Shown: in pieces, positions 1 through 8,720 of the stretch | Layout: each line of letters starts with the position of its first letter | How positions within the stretch are numbered: position 1 is the stretch's first letter | Source: a bacterium | Lineage (GTDB): Archaea; Nanoarchaeota; Nanoarchaeia; Woesearchaeales; UBA10216 | Length of the DNA: 64,000 bases | Direction: 5' to 3' | NCBI GenBank assembly: GCA_024206195.1 | Contig: JAAGZO010000886.1 | Location: forward strand, 1-64,000 | Made by a program: the position numbers and the translations under genes | Notes under the pieces: generated by a model | What the model was told of the DNA's origin: nothing | The model's database searches: none | Seen by the model: only the letters and a program-made list of their open reading frames with translations

Positions 1-27
1 CCATGGCTAATCAAAAGAGAACACTGT

Positions 28-1320
28 TCAAATAGTTTTTGCTGCTTTCCCAATCTTCTTAATGCCATTCATGTACGGCACTAGAACTTCTGGAACAGTA
101 ATTGTTCCGTCTTTATTCTGATAGTTTTCTATGATTGCAACCAAAGCACGGCCAGTTGCAACTGCTGTGCTATTCAAGGTATGAACATACTCTTTTTCTC
201 CTTTTTTGTTGAGGAATCTTATATTCAAGCGGGTTGCCTGATAACCAGTACAGTTGCTGCAGCTCACCATCTCACCATATTTCTGCTGCCTTGGGAACCA
301 AGCTTCGAGATCGTATTTCTTTGCTGCAACAGTGCCCATATCTCCTGTACAAATGTTTACTATTCGATATGGTATCTTGAGTTTCTTGAAAACATTTTCA
401 GCGTTTGCAATCAGTTCTTCATGTATTTTCCATGAATCCTCTGGTTTGCAGAAAACAAACTGCTCTACTTTATTGAACTGGTGAACTCTGAAGAGGCCTT
501 TTGTGTCAACTCCACGGCTTCCAATCTCTTTTCTGAAGCAAGCGCTAAGGCCGCAGTACTTGATTGGAAGTTCTTCTTTATTGAATATCTCTTTTGTGTG
601 CATTGCACCAACAGGATGCTCTGATGTTGCGATTAGGTATAACTTTTCACCTTCTAGATGGTACATAACGTTTTCAAAGTCTTCTAAATCAGTTACACCT
701 TCATAGGCTTTTCTTCCAAGAAGGAATGGCGGTGCAATTGGTGTGAATCCCTTTTTAACAAGCATATCGATTACAAATCTTATCAAGGCCTGTTCAAGAA
801 GCATTAAGTCTCCCTTAAGAAAATAGAATCCTGAGCCACTTATTTTTGATGCTCTTTTGAAGTCAGCAAGGTCAAGGCTTTCCAGCAGTTCGCCGTGGCT
901 TCTGAGTTTGAAATCAATCTTTTTTGGCTTTCCCCAGGTTCTTACTTCAATGTTTTCTGTATCATCCTTTCCAATAGGAACAGACTCATGAAGAACATTT
1001 GGCAGGCGCATTATGATGTACTGTACACGCTCACCCAGCTTTTTTAGACCTTCCTCAGAACCCTTTATCTGTGCAGGAAGCTCTTTGGCTTCTTTTATTT
1101 TCTTGGATGCATCCTTGCCCTGTTTCTTCAGCTCGTTTATTTCCTTGGTTATTGTATTCCTGCTACATCTAAGATGCTCTGCCTTGGCCATTAGCTTTCT
1201 GTACAGGCTTTCTTTTTCTACAAGTTCATGTACCCAATGAAGCTTTTCATGGTCTTTCCTCTTCTTCAGGTCCTTTTCTACTATCTCAGGATGTTCCCTT
1301 ATGAATTTTATATCAAGCAT
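28..1320 (-). CDS. serS: Seryl-tRNA synthetase
   Basis: Class II aminoacyl-tRNA synthetase that charges tRNA-Ser in the cytoplasm. The 430-residue protein has the usual SerS plan. An N-terminal antiparallel coiled coil (about residues 30-100, rich in Lys/Glu) binds the long variable arm of tRNA-Ser, and the catalytic domain follows. Motif 2 is seen as the FRKEIGS stretch and motif 3 as the TGRALVAIIENYQ stretch near the C-terminus. Length is normal for the bacterial/archaeal common type, not the rare methanogen type. A TATA-like element at 1342-1350 lies about 26 nt before the ATG, so the mRNA is probably leaderless. The first 27 bases of the window, beyond its stop codon, hold nothing I can assign. 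Confidence 0.97.
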   Translation of the reverse strand: MLDIKFIREHPEIVEKDLKKRKDHEKLHWVHELVEKESLYRKLMAKAEHLRCSRNTITKEINELKKQGKDASKKIKEAKELPAQIKGSEEGLKKLGERVQYIIMRLPNVLHESVPIGKDDTENIEVRTWGKPKKIDFKLRSHGELLESLDLADFKRASKISGSGFYFLKGDLMLLEQALIRFVIDMLVKKGFTPIAPPFLLGRKAYEGVTDLEDFENVMYHLEGEKLYLIATSEHPVGAMHTKEIFNKEELPIKYCGLSACFRKEIGSRGVDTKGLFRVHQFNKVEQFVFCKPEDSWKIHEELIANAENVFKKLKIPYRIVNICTGDMGTVAAKKYDLEAWFPRQQKYGEMVSCSNCTGYQATRLNIRFLNKKGEKEYVHTLNSTAVATGRALVAIIENYQNKDGTITVPEVLVPYMNGIKKIGKAAKTI

Positions 1321-1361
1321 TCCTAATACAGAGTATTTAATAATATAAAAACGTTTCGTGT

Positions 1362-3206
1362 CTAGGATAGAACAAGCCTTACATCATCTTTTACATTAAT
1401 CGAGTCTGTAAGTATCCTTCCAATCTTGTTTTTCCTGCTTATCTTCACTGCACCCTCTTTTCCTATGTGGGCTGTAAGCAGATAGTCCTCATCTATGAAT
1501 ATATTTGCATCTTTGTTTGCGAAAATCTTGTCAACATGAAGGATAACATGCTTCTTTGTTACGACTGACTCAAATTCTACACTCTTATCTCCAGTTGGTG
1601 CTGCGCTTTTTTCAAGCTCCTCAACATCTATACCTATGCCCAGCTTCTTTTCTATGCGCTCTATGTTCACGCCCTGTTTCCCAATTATCTTTGCAATATC
1701 CTTTGAAGGAACATAAACAACGCATTTATGATCTGAGATGACATTTACCTTGACATCACTGGCATATCTTTTCATTTCCTGCTCTATTGTCTTGCCAGCA
1801 AGATCTTTGCTTGGAGATGACTGGGTCTTAACAGGAACAACAACTGTTTCCTCACCATAGGAGTATAGTTCATATTCCAGCTTCTTTGTTTCAAAGTCTG
1901 TTACAACAACAATAGGTCTTGCTAAATCTGCTTCTGTCATTCCAGATGGGACCTTAACAGTCATGTTCAGGTTTAGAACCTTTGAGACAAATCCATTCTT
2001 TATGAAAATAACAGTGTCTATTACCTGAGGTATAACACCAAGTTCTATTCTTCCGACAAATCTTTGGATTGCATCAATCGGATTTGTTGCGTGGACAACT
2101 CCTGCCAATCCAATTCCTGCTAATCTTAAATCTGCAAACATCCTGAAGTCATCAGTGTTTCGCATCTCATCAAAGATTGTGTAGTCTGGTCTGCTTAAGA
2201 GAAGAATATCATGAATTTCCTGCGCATCACCATGTGAAATTGCGTATTGTGTAACATTTTCAGGCAAAACAAGATCTCTTGGTGCTTCAACTGTTTTTAC
2301 TACTTTGTTTTGTCCAGCGTAGAACTCTGCAAGTGCCTGTGCGAATGTTGATTTTCCCATTCCAGGAGAACCTGCAACCAGTATTCCCTCTGCCTGCTCA
2401 GAGATTCTCTGCATTAATTTCTCTGAAAGTTCATAATCCTTAAGAGAAAGCCTCTTGACAGGCCTGACTGCGGTTATTTCCCAGCCATCAGAGAATGGCG
2501 GCTTTGTGATGACAATCCTGAAACTGTTCAGCTGCACAATTGTCGAGCCGGGCCTTTCGATCTCAATAAAGCCATCTTTTCTTATTCCAGCTTCCTCAAT
2601 TATCTCGCGGCTAATATCCTGAATATTATTTCGTGATAGCGGTTTGCTGCCAACTGCATTGAAAGTCCAGTTGCCAGGAGCGCCCTTTTTTGCAAATGGC
2701 AGGACATTCTCTCTGAGATGAACACTCATGGTTGTTTCATCGAAATAAGATTCTAATTTCAGCTTCTTAACAAGCTGCTCAACTTCCACATATATTGTTT
2801 TTATTCCCTTGGCTTTTGCAACCTTTGACTGTACATTATCTGCAGTGAATAGAACTGCATCCTGCTCAAAAGCAAGATCACGAATCATAGAATCAATCTC
2901 ACCAATATAGGCGTTTCTGATTTCAATGCCTCTTGGCTTTATGCCTGAGAACTGTAATTCGAAATTGAATTTATCTGAAATCTGCTTTAGCTTGTCAAGC
3001 TCTTCTAGGCCTAAGAAGCCAATTGCTTTGTTGAGGTTTGCCTGGTGCTCAAGCTCAGCAAGAACAGCCTCATGGATTATTACTTTTTTTGGAGTAAGCT
3101 TTTTTGCGCTTATCCTCTTAGAAACCAAACCCTCAACAATAACCGAGGTATCAGGAACAAGTTTTTCTATTGAATCTACAGCCCCTTTTGCTTCTTTTTT
3201 CCCCAT
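1362..3206 (-). CDS. PIN domain - ATPase (PilT/VirB11 type) - KH domain protein
   Basis: Archaeal multidomain protein predicted to act on RNA. An N-terminal PIN nuclease domain (acidic residues D19, E51, D105, D123) is followed by a RecA-like ATPase related to type II/IV secretion ATPases. Walker A is GSPGMGKST at about 279-287, and a Walker-B-like FDE is at 345-347. A KH RNA-binding domain carries the IGKQG loop at about 508-512. The order and the 614-residue length match the conserved archaeal PINc-ATPase-KH family. The precise substrate of that family is not known. All PIN acidic residues and the P-loop Lys are present, so it looks active. A TATA box at 3229-3237 places the ATG at the transcription start. 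It is divergent from tRNA-Asn. Confidence 0.93.
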   Translation of the reverse strand: MGKKEAKGAVDSIEKLVPDTSVIVEGLVSKRISAKKLTPKKVIIHEAVLAELEHQANLNKAIGFLGLEELDKLKQISDKFNFELQFSGIKPRGIEIRNAYIGEIDSMIRDLAFEQDAVLFTADNVQSKVAKAKGIKTIYVEVEQLVKKLKLESYFDETTMSVHLRENVLPFAKKGAPGNWTFNAVGSKPLSRNNIQDISREIIEEAGIRKDGFIEIERPGSTIVQLNSFRIVITKPPFSDGWEITAVRPVKRLSLKDYELSEKLMQRISEQAEGILVAGSPGMGKSTFAQALAEFYAGQNKVVKTVEAPRDLVLPENVTQYAISHGDAQEIHDILLLSRPDYTIFDEMRNTDDFRMFADLRLAGIGLAGVVHATNPIDAIQRFVGRIELGVIPQVIDTVIFIKNGFVSKVLNLNMTVKVPSGMTEADLARPIVVVTDFETKKLEYELYSYGEETVVVPVKTQSSPSKDLAGKTIEQEMKRYASDVKVNVISDHKCVVYVPSKDIAKIIGKQGVNIERIEKKLGIGIDVEELEKSAAPTGDKSVEFESVVTKKHVILHVDKIFANKDANIFIDEDYLLTAHIGKEGAVKISRKNKIGRILTDSINVKDDVRLVLS

Positions 3207-3280
3207 GGAAAATACATTTCTGTTTTCTTTTATATATCTTTTTGTTTGTTCTGCACATCTTTATACTCGCTATTCCAAAA

Positions 3281-3290
3281 GCTTTATAAA
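3281..3290 (+). promoter_or_regulatory. TATA box of tRNA-Asn
   Basis: CTTTATAAAC-type box centred about 30 nt before the tRNA-Asn 5' end. It probably drives tRNA-Asn and perhaps also tRNA-Ile and the helicase ORF downstream, since no separate box is visible between them. Confidence 0.6.
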
Positions 3291-3315
3291 CTAACATTTA
3301 GTTCTGCAAATTAGT

Positions 3316-3432
3316 GCCTCAGTAGCTTAGTAGGTAGAGCGTGCGGCTGTTATCCTCACTATCGTTTGGGACTTCCCAAATGAGGTTTGGCAAGTAACCG
3401 CAAGGTCGGCAGTTCGAGTCTGCCCTGAGGCG
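3316..3432 (+). tRNA. tRNA-Asn(GTT) with canonical intron
   Basis: Acceptor GCCTCAG pairs with CTGAGGC, the D-stem is GCTT/GAGC with a normal GG in the D loop, and the T loop is the standard TTCGAGT. The anticodon stem TGCGG/CCGCA encloses anticodon GTT at 3349-3351. About 44 extra nt (roughly 3353-3396) sit at the canonical 37/38 position. They can fold into a long intron hairpin, with CCTCA/TGAGG and TTTGGG/CCCAAA pairs. Discriminator G at 3432. The exact splice borders were not computed. Confidence 0.93.
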
Positions 3433-3445
3433 CTTTATTTTCATT

Positions 3446-3535
3446 GGGCCCGTAGCATAGCCCGGAATACAAATGGGCAATTAGTGCGCTCGACTGATAA
3501 TCGAGTGGTCCCGTGTTCAAATCACGGCGGGCCCA
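3446..3535 (+). tRNA. tRNA-Ile(GAT) with a probable D-loop intron
   Basis: Acceptor GGGCCCG/CGGGCCC, D-stem GCAT/GTGC, anticodon stem CTCGA/TCGAG with loop CTGATAA (anticodon GAT), T-arm CCGTG/CACGG with loop TTCAAAT, discriminator A. The D loop is 25 nt (3459-3483) instead of 8-11. Removing about 14 nt (3466-3479) leaves an 11-nt loop with the conserved GG. The removed segment ends in GGGC, which pairs with GCCC of the 5' exon, as a bulge-helix-bulge central helix would. It starts 13 nt after tRNA-Asn and ends 13 nt before the helicase start codon. Confidence 0.9.
3466..3479 (+). other. Probable noncanonical intron in tRNA-Ile D loop
   Basis: Fourteen-nt insert after G18-G19. A 4-bp helix GCCC/GGGC can form between the upstream exon and the intron 3' end, with short bulges at both proposed splice sites. 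Borders are inferred by restoring a normal D loop. Confidence 0.6.
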
Positions 3536-3548
3536 TATTCTCATACTC

Positions 3549-5078
3549 ATGACAAAAGGGGAGTCAACAGGTAATGCAACTATTGATCTTGCACTTGACA
3601 CTATAAGGATTGAAAGGCAGGCTCTGGTTTTTGTCAATACAAGGCAGGGTGCTGAGAAAACAGCAGAAGAGACTGCCAAGAAGCTTAAGGGCAACAAAAA
3701 GCTTGATGATATTTCTAACAAAATTCTTCGTTTTCTTTCAAAGCCAACCCGGCAGTGTGAAAGACTTTCATTTTGCGTGAAAAAGGGGATTGCATTCCAT
3801 CACTCAGGGCTTACAGCAGGCCAGAGGCATCTTATTGAGCAGTCTTTTAGGGATGGAACAATAAGAATCATCTGCTGCACACCAACGCTTGCTGCAGGGC
3901 TTGATTTGCCTGCATTCAGGGTTATTCTTCGTGATCTTAAACGATTTGGTCCTCGAGGCCTTAACTGGATTCCTGTCTTGGAATATCTGCAGATGTGCGG
4001 TAGAGCAGGAAGACCAACATACGACAAGTATGGAGAGGCTATTGCAGTTGCATCAACAAAACCAGAGAATGATGCGATAAAAGAACGCTATCTTAATGGG
4101 CTTCCAGAGGATATCTATTCAAAGCTTAATGTGGAGCCTGTGTTGCGAACATATCTTCTCTCGCTTGTTTCAACGCGCTTTATTGCCAGCAGTGGCGATG
4201 CAGTAGAGTTCTTTTCAAAGACATTCTGGGCAAAACAGTTTCGCGACATGAAAACCCTTGAGTCGCAGATACATAAGATGCTTAACCTGCTTGAGGAGTG
4301 GGAGTTTATTCAAATAAAAAGGGATGACTTTGTTGCAGCAGACGAGCTTGGAAAGGATGAAACTGTTCGAGCAACTGCTCTTGGAAAAAGGGTTGCAGAG
4401 CTCTACATTGATCCGTTGACTGCAAACCATTTGATTAATTGTCTGAGAAAAGCAGAGAAGACTACAGAGTTTCCATTGCTTTTGATGATTTCTAACACAC
4501 TTGAGATGAGGCCACTGCTCAGAGCAAGGATGAAAGAGCACGATGCAGTAAATGAAACACTTGCGAGCAATGATGGACTGCTGCTGCAGAAAGAACCCTG
4601 CATGTACGAGCCAGAGTACGAGGATTTCATGCACGCAGTAAAGACTGCAATGTTCTTCGGCGAATGGATACAGGAAAGAGAAGAGGATTATCTTCTTGAT
4701 AACTTTAATATACGTCCTGGCGAGATTCGAGTAAAGCTTGATACAGCTGACTGGCTGCTTTATGCATCATCTGAGCTAAGCAGGATTATGCAGTTGAGGG
4801 ATGCAATGAAGAATGTTATTAAATTGAGAACACGAATAAAGTATGGTGTAAAAGAGGAGTTGTTCCCTCTTCTTAGATTGAAAAATATTGGCAGGGTTAG
4901 AGCGCGGAAGATGTTTAATAACAGGATTCGCGATATTGGAGACATAAAAAAAGCAGACCTTTCTGTTCTATCACATCTACTTGGCAGGAAAACAGCAGAG
5001 GATGTCAAGAAACAGGTTGGACAGGGTGTTAAGAAAGAAAAAGGTCTGGATGCTTTTTCTACTGCATCAACGAAATAA
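3549..5078 (+). CDS. Hel308/Ski2-like helicase lacking RecA domain 1
   Basis: From the first plausible ATG the product is 509 residues. It begins directly with the second RecA-like domain of a Ski2/Hel308-type DNA helicase: ALVFVNTRQGAEKTA (motif IV region), HHSGL...CTPTLAAGLDLP (motif V region) and QMCGRAGRP (motif VI, arginine finger). Winged-helix, ratchet and helix-hairpin-helix-like parts follow (KNIGRVRARKMF near the C-terminus). Full-length Hel308 is about 700 residues. The first RecA domain with Walker A (motif I) and the DExH box (motif II) is absent, so this chain alone cannot bind and hydrolyse ATP as a helicase. Upstream sequence is tRNA-Ile, not a helicase remnant. It could be half of a split enzyme, a decayed gene or a misassembly. 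The 3' end overlaps the convergent gene by 20 bp. Confidence 0.8.
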   Translation: MTKGESTGNATIDLALDTIRIERQALVFVNTRQGAEKTAEETAKKLKGNKKLDDISNKILRFLSKPTRQCERLSFCVKKGIAFHHSGLTAGQRHLIEQSFRDGTIRIICCTPTLAAGLDLPAFRVILRDLKRFGPRGLNWIPVLEYLQMCGRAGRPTYDKYGEAIAVASTKPENDAIKERYLNGLPEDIYSKLNVEPVLRTYLLSLVSTRFIASSGDAVEFFSKTFWAKQFRDMKTLESQIHKMLNLLEEWEFIQIKRDDFVAADELGKDETVRATALGKRVAELYIDPLTANHLINCLRKAEKTTEFPLLLMISNTLEMRPLLRARMKEHDAVNETLASNDGLLLQKEPCMYEPEYEDFMHAVKTAMFFGEWIQEREEDYLLDNFNIRPGEIRVKLDTADWLLYASSELSRIMQLRDAMKNVIKLRTRIKYGVKEELFPLLRLKNIGRVRARKMFNNRIRDIGDIKKADLSVLSHLLGRKTAEDVKKQVGQGVKKEKGLDAFSTASTK

Positions 5079-5634
5079 GAAGTTCTCCGAATCTCATGAA
5101 TAGAATGATGTTTAGTATCAGCACTGCAATCGGTTCTATGAACATTTTGTGTGGTGGCTCTCCAAGAAGTAAATGAACAACAAAGTCAGTGATAGCAAAC
5201 ACTATTGAGAATACAATTCCAATTGTGACTATGCCCCAGGCTGTAAATGAGAGCGACACAGCGCAAAGGAGTATTATTGGGATAATTGATAGCATATCCG
5301 ATATATCGATGTTTCCTGCGAGGAGTTCAGGAACTGTTCCTGTAATTATGCAGAAAATAATTGCTGCCCCTAATCCATATGAATGCGTTATCAAGAGAGT
5401 TGCGAAAAATAACAGGTCTATATGAATCGGAAAATGGGTTCTGTGCAGTAAATAGTCAACAAGCATAACAACTGCTCCTAAAAGCAGAAGCGTGACTATC
5501 TTCTTGAACAGGATTATGAATATTATAATAGACAGAATTATGAATAATCTCTTTACCTTTGGAATTAAAAGAAAAGCCTTGAATCTATCAATTTTTGATT
5601 CTCTAGGATGCCTGTGTCTTCTTCTATGTTGCAT
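5059..5634 (-). CDS. Small polytopic membrane protein, paralogous family A, member 1
   Basis: The 191-residue protein has a basic, His/Arg-rich N-terminus (HRRRHRHPR region), then about five or six hydrophobic segments and no large soluble part. Its plan (short basic tail, TM pair, a conserved loop, glycine-rich TM, two C-terminal TMs ending in an NIILFMRFGELL-like stretch) is shared with proteins at 34155-34721, 36962-37543 and 40109-40663. It is the most divergent of the four. Size and glycine spacing resemble small integral proteins such as MreD or ECF S-components, but I see no diagnostic motif. Function unknown. Confidence 0.8.
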   Translation of the reverse strand: MQHRRRHRHPRESKIDRFKAFLLIPKVKRLFIILSIIIFIILFKKIVTLLLLGAVVMLVDYLLHRTHFPIHIDLLFFATLLITHSYGLGAAIIFCIITGTVPELLAGNIDISDMLSIIPIILLCAVSLSFTAWGIVTIGIVFSIVFAITDFVVHLLLGEPPHKMFIEPIAVLILNIILFMRFGELLISLMQ

Positions 5635-5787
5635 AAAAAGTTAGTTATGCCTAACTTATATTTAAGTGTTTCTTTTGCTTGCATAGCTTTATTAACTTCA
5701 AATCGAATAGAAGTCAAAGACAGGTATTTATATATGGCTGATTTACTATGCAATTGGTGCCAGGGACAATGTTCCTGTGCCTGAATG

Positions 5788-5795
5788 ATATAAAC
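5788..5795 (+). promoter_or_regulatory. TATA box before the beta-propeller lipoprotein
   Basis: A GATATAAAC box centred about 24 nt before ATG 5813 supports that start over the in-frame GTG at 5804. A second box (about 5724-5733) further upstream would give a leader containing a 7-bp hairpin (CAGGGAC/GTTCCTG, about 5760-5777). Confidence 0.5.
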
Positions 5796-5812
5796 TTTTC
5801 AAGGTGAAAAAT

Positions 5813-7939
5813 ATGAAAATCGAAAGTAAACTGATTTTAGGAATGTTAGTTGTTTTAGTTAGTATGTTAGTTTTAGCGGGTTGTGATACAATTGAACCGC
5901 CAGTTGACCCAGGCGACGATGATGGTGATGATGACACAGGAGATGATGATACTTCTGATGATGATGCAGATGACGATACATCTGACGATGATGGTGATGA
6001 TGACACTTCTGATGATGATACAGGGGATGACGATACCTCTGATGATGATAGTGATGATGATGACGATAATGGCACAGAGCTTGCAAGATTTGAATCAGGC
6101 GAAGAGCTCTTAGAAGCATTTGAAGAAGCTAAGAGTAGCGGAAGAGGCGGCTTTTTTGGATTTGCTAAGAATATGGTAACAGGTGTGGCTTTAGAAGCAA
6201 CAACAGCTGATGCAGCAGCACCTCAAGCAGGAGGAGCAGGTGGTGATGTAGAATACTCTGAAACAAACATCCAGGTTGAGGGTGTTGATGAAGCAGACAT
6301 CATAAAGACAGATGGTGAATATATATACACTATTGCCAATGATGAGCTTGTTATTGTGAAGTCTTATCCTGCTTACGAAGCAGAGATATTGTCAGAAACA
6401 AATGTTGAGAACTTCAATCCTCAGGAACTGTTCATTCATGGAGACAGACTGTTGATGTTTGGTTCTTCAAGCTATTCATTTGAACCGCAAGATAAAGAGA
6501 CACCAGAGGTTGGAATGCCAGTTCAGGAAAAGATGATTGCTCCATATCCAAGGTACATGTCTGCAATGTCTGTAAGACTTTATGATATATCAGATAGAGA
6601 AGACCCTGAACTGTTGAGAACAGTTGATTTTGAGGGTAGCTATCTTACATCAAGAAAGATTGGAGATGAAGCATACTTTGTTGTTAACTCATATCCTCAC
6701 TATTACAGGGAAAAGCCTCCTTGCGATGAGATAATCCCATTATATAGAGATAGTGGTGTGAGTGATGAGATTGCTCCAATTGCAAGGTGCACTGACATTG
6801 GTTATATTGAGCCAATACAGGCAAGCAACTTCATAACAATTGCATCAATCTCAATGACTGATGAAGATGCAGATGTTGAGAAAGAGGTTATTGTTGGAAG
6901 CGGACAGAATGTCTATGCATCCATTGAAAACCTATATGTTGCACAGACCTCCTGGCCAAGATACAACATGGTTGGTGAGCTGAAGGACGATAATGTTCAG
7001 CGTACAGTTGTTACCAAGTTTTCATTGGATGATGGAGATGTAGCATATGCTGGACGAGGAGATGTAAAGGGGCACATCCTGAACCAATTCTCGATGGATG
7101 AGTATGACGAACACTTCAGAATTGCAACAACAATCAGCGGATACTCAAACAATCAGGACACATCAACAAACAACATGTATATCATGGATGAAGATTTAGA
7201 GGTTGTTGGTGAAGTTGAAGGAATAGCTCCTGGTGAAAGTATCTACTCAGTGAGATTCATGGGAAAGCGTGGATACATGGTCACATTCAGACACATTGAT
7301 CCATTATTTGTGATTGATTTGTCAGACCCTGAAAACCCAGAGATACTTGGAAAGCTAAAGATACCTGGCTATTCAGACTATCTGCACCCATACGATGAGA
7401 CACACCTCATAGGAATAGGCAAAGAGGTTGATGCAAGTATTGATGCAGACAAGATCCACACAGAGGGTGCTGTGTATTATACCGCAATCCAGGGAGTAAA
7501 GCTTGCAATCTTTGATGTGAGTGACGTAGAACATCCTGTTGAGATGTACAAGGAAGTAATCGGAGACAGGGGAACTGAAAGTCCAGCTACATCAGACCAC
7601 AAGGCATTCCTCTTTGACAAGGAAAGAGAATTGCTTGTAGTTCCTATGACTGTAGCAGAGCTTCAGCAGGGCCAGTCAAAGAGCGATCAGGGAGAATACA
7701 CCTTCCAGGGAGCATATGTTTATGACATAAACCTTGAGGATGGATTTGATCTGAGAGGAAGAGTAACACACTATGAAGATGATGAGGCATTCAAGAAGAG
7801 CGGATATTATTTCAGAGGAGACTCTTCAATAAAAAGAAGCCTTTACATCGAAGACGTGCTGTACACTTTGTCTGAAAGCAGACTGCAGCTCAATGACCTT
7901 GATTCATTAGAAAGACTTGAGGTTCTGGAGTTCGAGTAA
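5813..7939 (+). CDS. Lipoprotein with Asp-rich linker and C-terminal beta-propeller domain (COG4880 type)
   Basis: The 708-residue surface protein has a signal peptide ending in the lipobox LAGC (Cys24), so it is probably lipid-anchored outside the cell. Residues about 35-88 form a low-complexity tract of Asp with Gly/Thr/Ser, a flexible, strongly acidic, possibly Ca-binding spacer. The rest (from about residue 150) matches the secreted beta-propeller family distantly related to WD40 (COG4880/Beta_propel). Family signatures include the VEYSETNIQVEGVDEADIIK region, repeated V-RLYDISD and LFVIDLSDPENP strands, and a DHKAFLFD stretch. No catalytic residues are known for this family. A T-rich tract after the stop may terminate transcription. 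Confidence 0.9.
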   Translation: MKIESKLILGMLVVLVSMLVLAGCDTIEPPVDPGDDDGDDDTGDDDTSDDDADDDTSDDDGDDDTSDDDTGDDDTSDDDSDDDDDNGTELARFESGEELLEAFEEAKSSGRGGFFGFAKNMVTGVALEATTADAAAPQAGGAGGDVEYSETNIQVEGVDEADIIKTDGEYIYTIANDELVIVKSYPAYEAEILSETNVENFNPQELFIHGDRLLMFGSSSYSFEPQDKETPEVGMPVQEKMIAPYPRYMSAMSVRLYDISDREDPELLRTVDFEGSYLTSRKIGDEAYFVVNSYPHYYREKPPCDEIIPLYRDSGVSDEIAPIARCTDIGYIEPIQASNFITIASISMTDEDADVEKEVIVGSGQNVYASIENLYVAQTSWPRYNMVGELKDDNVQRTVVTKFSLDDGDVAYAGRGDVKGHILNQFSMDEYDEHFRIATTISGYSNNQDTSTNNMYIMDEDLEVVGEVEGIAPGESIYSVRFMGKRGYMVTFRHIDPLFVIDLSDPENPEILGKLKIPGYSDYLHPYDETHLIGIGKEVDASIDADKIHTEGAVYYTAIQGVKLAIFDVSDVEHPVEMYKEVIGDRGTESPATSDHKAFLFDKERELLVVPMTVAELQQGQSKSDQGEYTFQGAYVYDINLEDGFDLRGRVTHYEDDEAFKKSGYYFRGDSSIKRSLYIEDVLYTLSESRLQLNDLDSLERLEVLEFE
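5910..6075 (+). repeat. Asp-codon (GAT/GAC) low-complexity tract
   Basis: About 165 bp of GATGATGAC-like triplets encode the acidic linker of the lipoprotein. Only short Thr/Ser/Gly/Ala interruptions break it. The other frames of this tract give only Met/Leu-rich or Cys/His-rich shadow ORFs. Confidence 0.85.
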
Positions 7940-7970
7940 TTATTTTTTTATTCTTTTATTCTTTCTTTAT
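7940..7970 (+). terminator. T-rich terminator after the lipoprotein gene
   Basis: A run of seven T followed by further T clusters directly after the stop codon. Archaeal termination typically needs only such T-tracts. Confidence 0.5.
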
Positions 7971-7977
7971 CAAAAGA

Positions 7978-7985
7978 TTTATAAT
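7978..7985 (+). promoter_or_regulatory. TATA box that fixes a GTG start
   Basis: TTTATAAT lies about 27 nt before GTG 8008, the usual distance to the transcription start, so the downstream mRNA is probably leaderless and begins at GTG. Confidence 0.6.
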
Positions 7986-8007
7986 AGTCTAAACACCAGA
8001 ATAGGGT

Positions 8008-8694
8008 GTGAAAGAAGAGGAATTAAAGAAAGAGAGGCGTAGATACAGACAGAGAAAAATAATTGCGATAATAATTCTTATTATTGTAATTCACATTATT
8101 CTGAATCTTATTAAGATCCCACAAACTACTGAGGAAATTTTCTTAGAAAATGTTTCTTATGAGGTTTTTGAAGAGCGCACAGGAATAGAACCTGTTAGTG
8201 TTGATGAATGTGAGGATAAACAATACCTTTGGGGTTATGAGTGGGTAGGTTGGTTACCTGAGCACGAAAACAAGATTTCTCCCAGATTCAGGCTGACAAA
8301 CATCGAGGAAAAAATAGGGGAGTACACTGTTTATTTTGCATTTTTTGATGAGTCTGAGTACTTATATGAGAATTATAAGGGCCAGTATTATGATGATGTG
8401 AGAGAAAGACTGCCATGGAGCTCTGCATCAATGTACAGCGAAAAGGTCAAAGTAACCTTAGGGGTTGGAGAAAAAGCGCTGATAACGATATATACAGAGA
8501 AGAAAGATCCAAATGCTGTTTACTGGGTGTATCCTGATATAAACGTGCCTGTCTACCCAGTCTGCAGCAAAAAATTGGAGTATCAGAATGTTACAACAAA
8601 CAAAAGCGTGACAAAATACAAGATAGAACCCATTAAGCGAAATGCAACAGAGCGAATCACGCTGTGGGATTTGCTGATGAGCAAACTTTTTTAA
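8008..8694 (+). CDS. Single-pass membrane protein of unknown function
   Basis: The 228-residue protein starts at GTG. Residues 1-17 are highly charged (Lys/Arg/Glu) and one hydrophobic helix at about 18-38 is followed by a soluble domain that should lie outside the cell. The domain contains two Cys (in the DECEDKQYLWGYEWVGW and YPVCSKKLEY regions) and is rich in aromatic and beta-type sequence; the ISPRFRLTNIEEKIGEYTVY part looks immunoglobulin-like. I do not recognise the family. It stands alone between the lipoprotein and tRNA-Arg(GCG). The T-run at the stop codon doubles as the TATA-like element of the tRNA. Confidence 0.75.
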   Translation: MKEEELKKERRRYRQRKIIAIIILIIVIHIILNLIKIPQTTEEIFLENVSYEVFEERTGIEPVSVDECEDKQYLWGYEWVGWLPEHENKISPRFRLTNIEEKIGEYTVYFAFFDESEYLYENYKGQYYDDVRERLPWSSASMYSEKVKVTLGVGEKALITIYTEKKDPNAVYWVYPDINVPVYPVCSKKLEYQNVTTNKSVTKYKIEPIKRNATERITLWDLLMSKLF

Positions 8695-8720
8695 ACCCCC
8701 AGAAAAATCTTCTATTCAAT

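Noticed and set aside
3513..3548. Upstream extension of the helicase ORF into tRNA-Ile
   Set aside because: The extra 12 residues are translated tRNA sequence with no similarity to helicases.
5734..5784. 16-residue Cys-rich mini ORF (CNWCQGQCSC) before the lipoprotein gene
   Set aside because: Its ATG overlaps the TATA box and would lie upstream of the transcription start; no ribosome site.
5859..6119. Met-rich and His/Cys-rich ORFs in other frames of the Asp tract
   Set aside because: They arise only from the GAT/GAC repeat read in other frames or on the other strand.
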